Assembly (NCBI RefSeq): GCF_001648475.1
Contig: NZ_LXSQ01000001.1
Span: 1-45,696, forward strand
Length of the DNA: 45,696 nucleotides
Origin: Eikenella halliae
GTDB lineage: Bacteria; Pseudomonadota; Gammaproteobacteria; Burkholderiales; Neisseriaceae
Reading direction: 5' to 3'
A program made the position numbers and the translations under genes. How positions within the stretch are numbered: the stretch's first letter is position 1; every line of letters begins with the position of its first letter. This document shows, piece by piece, positions 1 through 7,790 of this stretch. The notes below the pieces were generated by a model. The model searched no databases. It had not been told where the DNA came from and saw only the letters and a list, made by a program, of their open reading frames with translations.

Positions 1-311
1 TTGCTCCGATGGTTTATCAAAATACGATGACCGGAGTCTTTTTTGAAGCGTGGTTTCAGCAATGCCTACTGCCCGCATTGACTCAAAAATCGGTGATTAT
101 TTTAGATAATGCACGATTTCACCGTATAGGTGTCTTACGGGAAATGGCGGAAAAATTGGGACATAAGGTATTGCCTCTTGCACCCTATTCACCTGAGCTC
201 AATCCGATTGAGAAGGTGTGGGCGAATATTAAGCGGTATCTTCGAACCGTATTGTCTGATTACGCCCGATTTGACGATGCGTTACTGTCCTATTTTGTTT
301 TTAATTGACTA
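1..311 (+). mobile_element. IS630-type insertion sequence, 3' end only
   Basis: The 3' part of an IS630-family element, cut by the window edge. The terminus reads TTAATTGACTA followed by TA, so read inward it is TATAGTCAATTAA, with the TA target typical of IS630/Tc1-mariner elements. Bases 1-313 are exactly repeated in inverted orientation at 45384-45696. Directly after the end, at 312, sequence from the middle of a Correia-type element begins, so the IS is inserted inside one. The 5' end of the element is not in the window. Confidence 0.85.
3..308 (+). CDS. IS630-family transposase, C-terminal part (partial)
   Basis: C-terminal catalytic portion of a DDE transposase that cuts and pastes its own IS at TA dinucleotides. 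The frame is open to the window edge, so the N-terminal half, including the helix-turn-helix and first catalytic Asp, is missing. Visible motifs are IILDNARFHR (second catalytic Asp and the following N-A-x-x-H) and YSPELNPIEKVWANIKR (the catalytic Glu motif typical of DDE_3/IS630 enzymes). It is identical to the reverse-strand copy at the far end. Whether the full gene is intact cannot be judged here. Confidence 0.9.
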   Translation, partial: APMVYQNTMTGVFFEAWFQQCLLPALTQKSVIILDNARFHRIGVLREMAEKLGHKVLPLAPYSPELNPIEKVWANIKRYLRTVLSDYARFDDALLSYFVFN

Positions 312-357
312 TAGTACGGTAAGGCAACGCTGTACTGGTTTTTGTTAATTCACTATA
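312..357 (+). repeat. Right half of a Correia-type element interrupted by IS630
   Basis: 46 bases matching the second half of the Correia-type elements found elsewhere in the window. It starts at the internal GTACGGTAAGG and ends in the terminal inverted repeat AATTCACTATA. The break falls at the internal TA of the sequence that reads AAATAGTACGG in the intact copy at 11755, so the IS used that TA as its target. The GGTTTTTGTTAATT terminus matches the terminus variant of the copy at 22088. Confidence 0.8.
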
Positions 358-444
358 TATGCCTATGCCAATAATCCGCCGTTTCGTTTTCAGGTAGCCT
401 TTGCGATGGCAAGAGGCTACCTGAAAAACCGGCGGTATGTTTTC

Positions 445-1056
445 TCAATCCAGCCCGCAAATCCGCAGGCGCGGTTCAGTGGGGGCGTATTCGCGTTCAG
501 CGGCGGGGGCGGCAATGCCGCCGAACACCATTTGGCTGCGCAGCCGCCAGTGAGCGGGAATCTGCCACGTTCGGGCGACGGCTTCGTCAATCAGCGGGTT
601 GTAATGCTGGATGTTCGCTCCGATTCCGGCGGCAGCGAAGGTTGTCCAAATCGCGTACTGCATCATGGCGAATTCTTTGTCGGCGGACACGGGGAAGGTG
701 TCGGCGTAAAGCGGCATGCGCTGCTGCAAGTCTGAAACCACGTCCGTGTCTTGGTAAAACAGGATGCTGCCTGCGGCGGCGCGGAAGGCGGCGAGTTTGG
801 GCGCAGTCTGTTTGGCGAAGGTTTCGGGCGGCGCGGCGGCCTGCAGCACTTCAGCGGCAATGTCCCACAATTTTTCATGTTCAGCGCCGAACAGGACGAG
901 CAGGCGGACGGAGTGGGAGTTGAACGGCGAGGGGCTGTATTTCAGCGCGTGGCGGACGATGGCGGCGATTTCTTCGGGCGGCAGGGGCAGGTTACGGTTA
1001 AGCGCGTACACGGAACGGCGCGCTTCGGCGTTCTGCATAATGGTTTGGTGGTTCAT
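445..1056 (-). CDS. Nitroreductase family protein (Frm2/HBN1-like)
   Basis: A 203-residue FMN-dependent oxidoreductase of the nitroreductase fold, presumably cytoplasmic. Such enzymes reduce nitro groups or quinones using NAD(P)H; the natural substrate of this branch is unknown. The N-terminal ARRSVYALN (about residues 12-20) is the phosphate-binding Arg-Arg-Ser segment of the FMN site, and SPSPFNSHSVRLLVL (41-55) is typical of the short Frm2/HBN1-like branch. The start at 1056 is supported by an AGGAGA ribosome site about 9 bases upstream. It is a single gene, flanked on one side by inverted DUS words (389/414) and on the other by one DUS at 1096. Confidence 0.85.
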   Translation of the reverse strand: MNHQTIMQNAEARRSVYALNRNLPLPPEEIAAIVRHALKYSPSPFNSHSVRLLVLFGAEHEKLWDIAAEVLQAAAPPETFAKQTAPKLAAFRAAAGSILFYQDTDVVSDLQQRMPLYADTFPVSADKEFAMMQYAIWTTFAAAGIGANIQHYNPLIDEAVARTWQIPAHWRLRSQMVFGGIAAPAAEREYAPTEPRLRICGLD

Positions 1057-1145
1057 TGGGGGGATTCTCCTGTGTGATGCGGATAGAATGGGGGCAGGCT
1101 ACCTGAAATATCTTCCTGCGCAGTCGGGTATTCACGCTGCTGTGC

Positions 1146-1520
1146 TTATCCTTGCAAACCCAGCATCAGAAAACCGTAGGCAGTCCACAGCCACAATGCG
1201 AGCGAAACCAGGCATCTGCCTGTGGCGCTATGCCTTTTCAGGTAGCCTGCAATCAGCATGGCAGCTATCGCCGACAACACGGCAATGGTGTATTCGGGCG
1301 GCACGTTCGGAAAAATGAGCACGCCATACCAGCCCAGCGTAGCGCCGAGCAGCCAAAGCGGCAGCTGCGCAAGTAGCACGGCAAATGCTTCGAGCAATCC
1401 TATTTCTCCATGCCGCAGCATGGTCATGGTGTGCGGCAAAATAATCAGCACCATCAGCAGCAAAGTGCATAGGTGCGGCAGCAGGATGGTTTTCAACCAA
1501 GATTTGAGGATAGGCGGCAT
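1146..1520 (-). CDS. Small membrane protein, function unknown
   Basis: A protein of about 124 residues with three or four hydrophobic segments: LLPHLCTLLLMVLIILP, the stretch around FAVLLAQLPLWLLGATLGW, TIAVLSAIAAMLIAGYL, and a C-terminal LVSLALWLWTAYGFLMLGL. It is therefore predicted to lie in the inner membrane. I do not recognise the family. I chose the start at 1520 (MPPILK), just after an AAAGAAA sequence; an upstream in-frame ATG at 1595 would add 25 polar residues. A DUS at 1237-1248 lies inside the gene and encodes GYLK. The gene is followed by a DUS at 1096. Confidence 0.6.
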   Translation of the reverse strand: MPPILKSWLKTILLPHLCTLLLMVLIILPHTMTMLRHGEIGLLEAFAVLLAQLPLWLLGATLGWYGVLIFPNVPPEYTIAVLSAIAAMLIAGYLKRHSATGRCLVSLALWLWTAYGFLMLGLQG

Positions 1521-1612
1521 ATTTTCTTTGGCATAACGTTTGCAACAGCCCGCGGGGGAGATGGCTTGATTATCGGCAAAAGACAATGCGGCCATTCTGC
1601 CTGCCCTGCCCC

Positions 1613-1679
1613 AAAAAGGCTACCTGAACATGCCGTGCCGCGCAGTTTTTGCGAAGCCGGCTTTCAGGTAGCCTTTTTT
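1613..1679 (-). terminator. DUS inverted-pair terminator of the adhesin gene
   Basis: AGGCTACCTGAA at 1617-1628 and its reverse complement at 1663-1674 can pair over 12 bases, with A-rich and T-rich flanks (CCAAAAAGG and CCTTTTTTC). It lies 20-86 bases beyond the stop of the adhesin, the usual position for a Neisseriaceae DUS-pair terminator. Confidence 0.65.
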
Positions 1680-1698
1680 CAAGACATACAGCTGTTTT

Positions 1699-4600
1699 TT
1701 ACCACTGATACAGCGCGCCCGCGCCAACGCCGGTGCGGCCTTGGGAATTGACGGAGAACGAGCCTTTCACAATCCAGTTGCCGCCGTCGCTGATAGACGA
1801 CACACCCACGGCAATCGCAGATTGGCCGCCGTAGTAGCCGGTGCCTACGCCGATACCGGACGCGCCGGCGCGGGTTACCTGCGGAATGGAGCTTTGCGCG
1901 ATGCCGCCTGCGATGCCGGCGTTGCTGTTGTCCTCCAGCTTGTCGATACGCTGATTCAGGTTGTTGTTTACCTGCTGGATCAGGTTTTGGTTGGCATTGC
2001 TGCCACCATTCATGGCTGCCTGCAGTTGGCGCACGTTCACGGCATCGGTGGGGTTGGTGCCGTCGGCCACATTACTAATCTGCTTGTTGCCTGCGTTAAT
2101 GCCGTTGTTGGTCACGCTCGGGCCGTTGGCAATGGTCAGGCCGTTGTTGTTCACGGTGGTATTGCCGGTTTTTAGGCTGCCTGCATTGCCCAAATCCACG
2201 TTTTGCGCGAGCTTGAGGCGCAATGTGTTGCTGGCGTTATCGGCCACCACGCCGATGTTGTTGTCGGTGAGCGTGCCGGTGGCGCCGCCTTTTATGTTGA
2301 GCGTGGTGCCGAGCTTGCGCTCAACGGTGGTGCCGCTGTCGCCGTCAAACTTGAGCGGATTGAAGGCTTGGGCGGCGGTTTGGTTGATGGCGCTGTTCAC
2401 GTTGGTTACCGTGTTGCCGTTTACCGTTATCGGCGTGTTGTTCAGCGTGTTGCCACCGGCGGTCACGCTGGTAAACGTCGGGTTGGCAACGGTTTTGACG
2501 GTGTAAATGGTTTGACCATTACCGCCTGGAGAATGGGTTACCTGAATGTTGTCGCCCGCCACCACTTCGGTTTTCGCCGCTTGGATGTTGGTGGAAAGTT
2601 GGTTGGTTATGCGTTTCACATCGCCGATATTGGCGGCATTGCTGTCGGTGTTGCCGCCGCTGGCGACGTTGGTGATTTGTTTGTTGCCTGCGTCAACACC
2701 AGTGTTGGTCACGCTCGGGCCATTGGCGATGGTCAGGCCGTTGTTGTTCACGGTGGTATTACCGGTTTTCAGGCTGCCTGCATTGCCTAAATCCACGTTT
2801 TGCGCGAGCTTGAGGCGCAATGTGTTGCTGGCCTTGTCTGCCACCACGCCGATGTTGTTGTCGGTGAGCGTACCGGTGGCGCCGCCTTTCACGTTGAGCG
2901 TGGTGCCGAGCTTGCGCTCAACGGTGGTGCCGCTGTCGCCGTCAAACTTGAGCGGATTGGCGGCTTGGGCGGCAACGTGATAAAGCTGGCTGCCGTTGAT
3001 GGCATCGGTGGACGTGGCAGAAATTTCACCTGGGGCAACATGTTTGATTTGGCGCTCGTAGCCTGCCGTACCGATGGAAACCTGCGAACCATCCGTAATA
3101 TTGGTGGCACCGGCAAAACCGCTGTAGGTCACGCCGTTCACGGTAGCGCTGGTTACTGGGGTTGCGATGGTGCTTGTGCGCGAACCTGCGCCGATGGCTA
3201 CGGCTTTGTCTTTGTCGGCTTCCGCACCCACACCGAATGCAGATGCGCCTACTTTTGTGGCCTGCGCCCCCGGGCCGAAAGCAGTGGAAAGTGCGCCTGT
3301 GGCTTGGGCTTTCACACCCACGGCAATCGCGGCTTCAGCCGCCTCTGTGCTTTGATAACCGGTGCTCATTGACGTGCCGGTCAGCCGTAGATAATCCGCG
3401 TCCACTTGGGCTTTGGCTAAATCCCAATCATCGCTGCCGATCGCGATGGAAGAATTGCCCCTGGCGCGGGTGTTGTTACCGATGGAAGTGGATTGTCCGC
3501 CCAATGCTTGTGCATCCGGGCCGATGGCCACTGCTTGGGTAAACCCTGTTGCCTGGGCCGTCCAGCCGATGGCCACAGACTGTCTGCCGGTGGCTTTGGC
3601 AATATTGGTGGCCGTTTCGTTCGAGCCAATCACAACAGATTTCTCACCCGATGCCTCTGCTTTGTTACCGATGGCAATCGCATACAATTTTGAAGCCTGT
3701 GCCGTGTCACCTACCGCCACAGTGCCGATAGATTTCGCACCAGCATTCCAGCCCATGGCGATTGATTGTGCGTGTGTCGCTTCTGCACCCGCGCCGACAG
3801 CGATGGAATACGTACCCCCTGCCTGTGCCGACTGCGCAGCGCTGCGGCCGCCGCCAACGGCAATGGAGTTTGCACCGGAAGCTTGCGAGAAGCGGCCTAC
3901 TGCCACTGAGCTCTCAGTGGCCGCATTGCTGCTGTTGCCCAAAGCCAATGCGCCGATTTGCTTAGCGGAAGCCGCTGTGCCGATGGCAACCGACTGTGAT
4001 GTTACAGCGGAGCTTTTATAGCCGATGGCCACCACTTGGTTTACACCGGACACACCCTGGTTGGCATCCGTACCGATGGCAATAACGTGCTGGCCGCTAA
4101 TTTTCTGCGCCGCGCCGGTACCGATACCGATCACATTATTGGCCAACACCGCATCTTTTACCGCACCCTCTCCCACGGCAATATTACGCCCTGTGCTGTT
4201 GGCGTTTTCACCGGCCGCTTTGCCAATGGCGATATCTGCCTCACCCAGCGCATTGGCACGTTCGCCAATAGCAACCGTTTGATTATGATGCGCTTTGCTG
4301 TCTGCACCGATAGCCAAGCCGGACGTGCTGGAAGCGGAAGAGTTCGCACCCAAAGCCACATTGCTCTCGCCCGCCGTTTTGGCCGATAAGCCGATGGCTA
4401 CAGATTTGCCGGGCTTATTGCCGCCTACAATATCGGCCGCTGTAGTAGTGGCATCGCCACAAACCACGTTTTTGCTGTTGTCGTCGTAATAACAAAATTT
4501 ATAGTCTGGGCCAGATGGCATAGCATTACCGCCCGCTGTAGTCGTGCCGGTATTTGGTGCGCCCCAAGCGGGAGAAACCGCCAGCAGCACTAAAGCGGCA

Positions 4601-4701
4601 GCGGCCCGCGTGGTGTTTTTGCCTTGTGATTTGGCCAGCTCGGAAACGGCCGTCCAAGTGCCGCTCACGGCGTTGTAAACAGTTTTGTACGTTTTGTTCA
4701 T
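1699..4701 (-). CDS. Trimeric autotransporter adhesin (YadA/Hia type)
   Basis: A 1000-residue type Vc surface adhesin that trimerises, forms its own outer-membrane pore and presumably binds host surfaces or other cells. The start at 4701 (MNKTYKTVYN) follows TAAGGAATATCGCA and gives the extended signal peptide region of this class, ending in VSPAWG. Roughly residues 90-560 are YadA-type head repeats of the form AIAxGxxAxAxG. A neck (GYERQIKHVAPG...DAINGSQLYHVA) follows. Next comes a stalk with two near-identical blocks of about 95 residues. A second neck (NPTDAVNVRQLQAAM) and a short coiled coil (NLIQQVNNNLNQRIDKLEDN) lead into a roughly 70-residue YadA anchor ending in the terminal aromatic W. 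No frameshift is visible. The ligand cannot be deduced. It stands alone, with its own promoter and DUS-pair terminator. Confidence 0.93.
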   Translation of the reverse strand: MNKTYKTVYNAVSGTWTAVSELAKSQGKNTTRAAAALVLLAVSPAWGAPNTGTTTAGGNAMPSGPDYKFCYYDDNSKNVVCGDATTTAADIVGGNKPGKSVAIGLSAKTAGESNVALGANSSASSTSGLAIGADSKAHHNQTVAIGERANALGEADIAIGKAAGENANSTGRNIAVGEGAVKDAVLANNVIGIGTGAAQKISGQHVIAIGTDANQGVSGVNQVVAIGYKSSAVTSQSVAIGTAASAKQIGALALGNSSNAATESSVAVGRFSQASGANSIAVGGGRSAAQSAQAGGTYSIAVGAGAEATHAQSIAMGWNAGAKSIGTVAVGDTAQASKLYAIAIGNKAEASGEKSVVIGSNETATNIAKATGRQSVAIGWTAQATGFTQAVAIGPDAQALGGQSTSIGNNTRARGNSSIAIGSDDWDLAKAQVDADYLRLTGTSMSTGYQSTEAAEAAIAVGVKAQATGALSTAFGPGAQATKVGASAFGVGAEADKDKAVAIGAGSRTSTIATPVTSATVNGVTYSGFAGATNITDGSQVSIGTAGYERQIKHVAPGEISATSTDAINGSQLYHVAAQAANPLKFDGDSGTTVERKLGTTLNVKGGATGTLTDNNIGVVADKASNTLRLKLAQNVDLGNAGSLKTGNTTVNNNGLTIANGPSVTNTGVDAGNKQITNVASGGNTDSNAANIGDVKRITNQLSTNIQAAKTEVVAGDNIQVTHSPGGNGQTIYTVKTVANPTFTSVTAGGNTLNNTPITVNGNTVTNVNSAINQTAAQAFNPLKFDGDSGTTVERKLGTTLNIKGGATGTLTDNNIGVVADNASNTLRLKLAQNVDLGNAGSLKTGNTTVNNNGLTIANGPSVTNNGINAGNKQISNVADGTNPTDAVNVRQLQAAMNGGSNANQNLIQQVNNNLNQRIDKLEDNSNAGIAGGIAQSSIPQVTRAGASGIGVGTGYYGGQSAIAVGVSSISDGGNWIVKGSFSVNSQGRTGVGAGALYQW
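2084..2972 (-). repeat. Duplicated stalk module inside the adhesin gene
   Basis: Two copies of a roughly 290-base block, about 2084-2375 and 2681-2972, are offset by 597 bases (exactly 199 codons) and differ at only a few bases. Each encodes the module from NPLKFDGDSGTTVERKLGTT to about SVTNxGxxAGNKQI. The spacing keeps the reading frame, so homologous recombination between copies would remove or add 199 residues of stalk without breaking the gene. Confidence 0.8.
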
Positions 4702-4775
4702 TGCGATATTCCTTAATTGTTGCAGACTTTGCAAATTGCTGCCCAACTGCGTTTGCATATAGAGAAAAACCGCGC

Positions 4776-4804
4776 ATTATACTGAATATACTCAATATAG
4801 TGAA
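4776..4804 (-). promoter_or_regulatory. Putative sigma-70 promoter of the adhesin gene
   Basis: On the minus strand TATAAT occupies 4781-4776, and 17 bases upstream there is TTCACT (4804-4799), a 4/6 match to the -35 consensus. It lies about 75 bases before the adhesin start. The -35 falls in TATAGTGAATGG, which resembles the outer end of a Correia-type element, so the promoter may be partly built from such an end. The match is by eye only. Confidence 0.45.
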
Positions 4805-4828
4805 TGGAAAAACCTATCTGCCGCATAA

Positions 4829-4876
4829 AAAAAGGCTACCTGAAAACTCGCTTGACTCGTTTTCAGGTAGCCTTTA
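4829..4876 (-). terminator. DUS inverted-pair terminator after the acyltransferase
   Basis: AGGCTACCTGAA (4833-4844) and TTCAGGTAGCCT (4862-4873) form a 12-base stem with A7/T-rich edges, 20 bases past the acyltransferase stop. Read in the minus direction the hairpin is followed by TTTTTTT, a good intrinsic terminator. Confidence 0.7.
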
Positions 4877-4892
4877 ATTCGGGCAAACGCGC

Positions 4893-5672
4893 TCAAGCGC
4901 CTTTGTCTTCCCCGTTCACAATCGCGCTGATGAAAGCCTCGGCCTTGTCTTTGAGCAGGAAGCGGGCGGATGGGTCGGCGGCTTCTTCGGCGTTCAGGGT
5001 GAGCGGCTCGGAGCAGTCTGCGCGGACGATGATTTCGGGCATGGAGACGATGCGCCACAGCGCGGTAAGGAGGCTGGTATTGCCGGCATAAGCGGGGGCG
5101 GTGGTGCGGCGGCCGGCACGGTCGCAATAGCGCAGCGCCACGGCCACGGCGGGCAGGCCGCTGTCTAGCGCGGATTGGAACAGCGCGGCTTTAAACGGCA
5201 GCAGCGCCACGCCGTCCGAGGCTTTGGCTTCGGGAAAGAACGACACGCTGTGCCCGGCCGTGAGCGAGCGCACGATGGCTTCGTTTACCGGCGCTACATC
5301 GCTGCGGCTGTTGCGGTTGATGAACACCGCGCCGGTACGCGCCACCACCGCGCCCACCACCGGCCAAGAGCGGATTTCGCGCTTGGCGATGAACACGGTG
5401 GGATACATGGCCATCAGAATCATCGGATCGAGCCAGGAAACGTGGTTCGCCGCGCCGAGGAACACGGGCGGGAAAGGCGGGTTGTTCGGATTGGCTTCGA
5501 TACGGATGTGCAATACTTTCAACATACTGCGCGCCAAGTCTTGCATCACGTCTTTGCTGTGCTGGTTGTATTCGCGCAGGCGGAACAGGCGGTAGGCGGT
5601 GATGAAAAACCAAAACAGCAGGTGCAGGATGCGGAAGAGGCGGGTGAAGACGGAGGTGGATGGTGTGTTCAT
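4893..5672 (-). CDS. Lysophospholipid acyltransferase family protein (PlsC-like)
   Basis: A 259-residue membrane-associated acyltransferase expected to move a fatty acyl chain from acyl-ACP or acyl-CoA to lysophosphatidic acid or a related lysolipid. The N-terminus has a hydrophobic anchor (LFRILHLLFWFFITAYRLF). The catalytic HX4D motif is visible as NHVSWLD. FINRNS follows further on. The usual FPEGTRS motif appears as FFPEAKASDG, keeping the Glu but not the Gly-Thr-Arg. Neisseria has similar NlaA/NlaB proteins. The start follows no clear ribosome site. It lies between the adhesin and mutM on the same strand as both, but is separated from each by DUS words. Confidence 0.85.
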   Translation of the reverse strand: MNTPSTSVFTRLFRILHLLFWFFITAYRLFRLREYNQHSKDVMQDLARSMLKVLHIRIEANPNNPPFPPVFLGAANHVSWLDPMILMAMYPTVFIAKREIRSWPVVGAVVARTGAVFINRNSRSDVAPVNEAIVRSLTAGHSVSFFPEAKASDGVALLPFKAALFQSALDSGLPAVAVALRYCDRAGRRTTAPAYAGNTSLLTALWRIVSMPEIIVRADCSEPLTLNAEEAADPSARFLLKDKAEAFISAIVNGEDKGA

Positions 5673-5741
5673 GTGTTTGTTTCGTTTGTCGGTCGGATTT
5701 TAAAAGGCTACCTGAAAAACCAAAGGCTGCCGGAAACGGCC

Positions 5742-6563
5742 TCAACGCTGGCATTGCGGGCAGTAGAAACTGCTGCGCTGGCCGATGGTCTGCCGCGCAA
5801 TCGGCGTGCCGCACTGGCGGCAGGGTTCGCCCTCGCGGCCATATACCTGATATTGCTGCTGGAAATAGCCGCTTTGCCCGTCGCTGTGCAGAAAATCGCG
5901 CAGGCTGCTGCCGCCCGCCTTCAAGGCACGCTGCAACACGCTGCGGATTTCCGCCACCAGGCGTCGGCACTCTTCGGCGGATACGCGGTCGGCGCGGCGG
6001 GTGGGCAGGATGCCGGCGGCAAACAGCGCCTCGTTGGCATAAATATTGCCCACGCCCACCACGATTTTGTTATCCATCAGCGCGGTTTTGACGGCGCTTT
6101 TGCGGCGCGAGAACGCGGTTTTCAGGTAGCCTGCGGTAAATTCGTCCTGCAGCGGCTCGGGGCCCAGATGCTGCAACAGCGGGTGCTGCTCCGCCGGCCC
6201 GGCAAACCACAGCACCGCGCCGAAACGGCGCGGGTCGCGCAGGCGCAGCACGGTTTGGTCGTCGGTAACGATGTCGAAGTGGTCGTGCTTTTCCGGCGGC
6301 GGCGCGCTGCCGTCGGGATACACGCGCAGGCTGCCGGACATGCCCAAATGCAGCAGCATCACGCCGTGGGCAAATTCAAACAGCAAATACTTGGCGCGGC
6401 GGCGGATGTGCACAATGCGGCTGCCGACCAACTGCCGCGCCAAATCCGGCGGCACCGGCCAACGCAACTTCGGCTGGCGCACCACCACCCCGGCCACGGT
6501 TTTGCCCTGCATATAGGGCTGGATGCCGCGGCGGGTGGTTTCAACTTCGGGCAATTCGGGCAT
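5742..6563 (-). CDS. mutM: Formamidopyrimidine-DNA glycosylase
   Basis: The 273-residue base-excision repair enzyme that removes 8-oxoguanine and formamidopyrimidines and cleaves the abasic strand. It starts with MPELPEVE, with the N-terminal Pro nucleophile and catalytic Glu just after the removed Met. Lys58 in RRRAKYLL is the conserved beta-loop lysine. The C-terminus has the full zinc finger (Cys248, Cys251, Cys268, Cys271) ending QCQR. Length and motifs are complete. A DUS at 6121-6132 lies in the gene and encodes GYLK. Repair genes enriched in DUS are a known feature of Neisseriaceae. Confidence 0.97.
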   Translation of the reverse strand: MPELPEVETTRRGIQPYMQGKTVAGVVVRQPKLRWPVPPDLARQLVGSRIVHIRRRAKYLLFEFAHGVMLLHLGMSGSLRVYPDGSAPPPEKHDHFDIVTDDQTVLRLRDPRRFGAVLWFAGPAEQHPLLQHLGPEPLQDEFTAGYLKTAFSRRKSAVKTALMDNKIVVGVGNIYANEALFAAGILPTRRADRVSAEECRRLVAEIRSVLQRALKAGGSSLRDFLHSDGQSGYFQQQYQVYGREGEPCRQCGTPIARQTIGQRSSFYCPQCQR

Positions 6564-6764
6564 GGGAATTCGGGTTGGAAATAAACAAAGCGGGAAGTTT
6601 AGACCGTTTGCATGGTTTAGGCTACCTGAAAACCGATTTTCAGGCCGCCCCCGCGCAACTCGGACACAAATGCCGCCCGCTGTTTTTCAGGTAGCCCCTT
6701 TCACGCAAGAAGGCTACCTGAAAACGCATATTAAAGAGTTTGCATAAAACCCAATCGCGGCAGG

Positions 6765-7421
6765 CTATTGCTGCCCCGCCTGCTGTTTGGCGGCCTCCTG
6801 CCGCTGCCATTTGGCGCGGTGTTCCGGCTCGTAGGCGAGATTTACGATAACGATTCCGGCCTTGCCGTTGTTAACACCCTTAGCCGTCACAAAAGCCAGC
6901 AGGCTGCCGCGCTTAAACTGCTGTATACCGTTTTCGGCCAAAAACTTTTCCCGATCTTCAGCCATAACGGATATGCCGCTGTTGAGCACGGTAAATTCTT
7001 CCGCGCTCAGGTGCGGATAGGGTGCAAACCCGGCGGCTTCCAAATCTTTCACCAAGGGCGCCACTTCATTATCCGTGCGCGCCAAAATCATCATTTGCAG
7101 CAGCTTGCTCTCGCCGTCGAACGCAAACATGCGCAACGGGAAGCCGTTCTGAACATTGCTCTGATACACTTCCACCGCACCGGATTCGCTGCCGAGCCTC
7201 CGGTTGCCGAAAATTATCTCGCCATCTTCCATCTTCACCGCATCGGGATACAATGCCCGTATCTGATCCACCGTGGTTTTGCCCACTTCCACGCTTTGCA
7301 AAACAGGTGCGGCGGCAGCGGCCTGGCTGGCAGCCTCGCCATCATGGCGGCCTACATCCACACGGCAGGCACACAAGGCTGCCAGCAGCAGCGTCAGAAG
7401 AGCTTTAGCATAAACAGACAT
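6765..7421 (-). CDS. Predicted lipoprotein, function unknown
   Basis: A 218-residue protein with a lipoprotein signal, MSVYAKALLTLLLAALCAC, lipidated presumably at the Cys of LCAC. I chose the start at 7421 because AAGGAAA lies about 6 bases upstream; an in-frame ATG at 7499 would bury the signal. After an Ala-rich linker the domain begins SVEVGKTTVDQIRALYP, reminiscent of the small SmpA/OmlA-like beta fold in which an element of the type 'G-x-T-x-x-x-V-x-x-x-x-G' opens the domain. That resemblance is weak. The C-terminus is polar (RQEAAKQQAGQQ). It is a single gene flanked by DUS words, with no functional link visible. Confidence 0.7.
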   Translation of the reverse strand: MSVYAKALLTLLLAALCACRVDVGRHDGEAASQAAAAAPVLQSVEVGKTTVDQIRALYPDAVKMEDGEIIFGNRRLGSESGAVEVYQSNVQNGFPLRMFAFDGESKLLQMMILARTDNEVAPLVKDLEAAGFAPYPHLSAEEFTVLNSGISVMAEDREKFLAENGIQQFKRGSLLAFVTAKGVNNGKAGIVIVNLAYEPEHRAKWQRQEAAKQQAGQQ

Positions 7422-7502
7422 CTCAGTTTCCTTAAACAAGATTGCAGGGAGGCAGCAGAGTACAAGAGAAAGACAAACCGGGCAATGTTTAATCAACAAG
7501 AG

Positions 7503-7653
7503 AGGCTACCTGAAGCGCCACGATATTTTTCAGGTAGCCTTTACAGTGCGCAGAGGCTACCTGAAAAATCGTCTTAATCACTCAACTCAAATCTTTTTCA
7601 TCTTGATTAACCCAACTTCACACAAACCATCGCCGGAATTTTTCAGGTAGCCT
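7503..7653. repeat. Cluster of four DUS words between divergent genes
   Basis: Perfect DUS at 7503, 7529, 7554 and 7642 in alternating orientation lie in the 370-base gap between the divergently transcribed lipoprotein (minus) and transporter (plus) genes. The pair 7503/7529 can form a 12-base stem. As this is a divergent gap, termination is not the obvious role. No other feature is seen in the gap. Confidence 0.75.
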
Positions 7654-7790
7654 TTATCCACGGCACAGATAGGCCATTCATTGCCATATTTTCTTTTTCT
7701 TACGGATATTTGGACAAACACCGCCAAAACGTGCCAAGCGGCGAGAAGATGTTTATAATGTTAACTATCTTTAATTCCGAAAGGCTGTAT

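Noticed and set aside
1741..4489. Several long frames on the plus strand opposite the adhesin
   Set aside because: They mirror the codon repeats of the adhesin on the other strand, with no ribosome sites and no domains.
5175..6584. A 469-residue plus-strand frame opposite the acyltransferase and mutM
   Set aside because: It runs across the opposite strand of two clear genes and their DUS gap; it arises from high GC and lack of stops.
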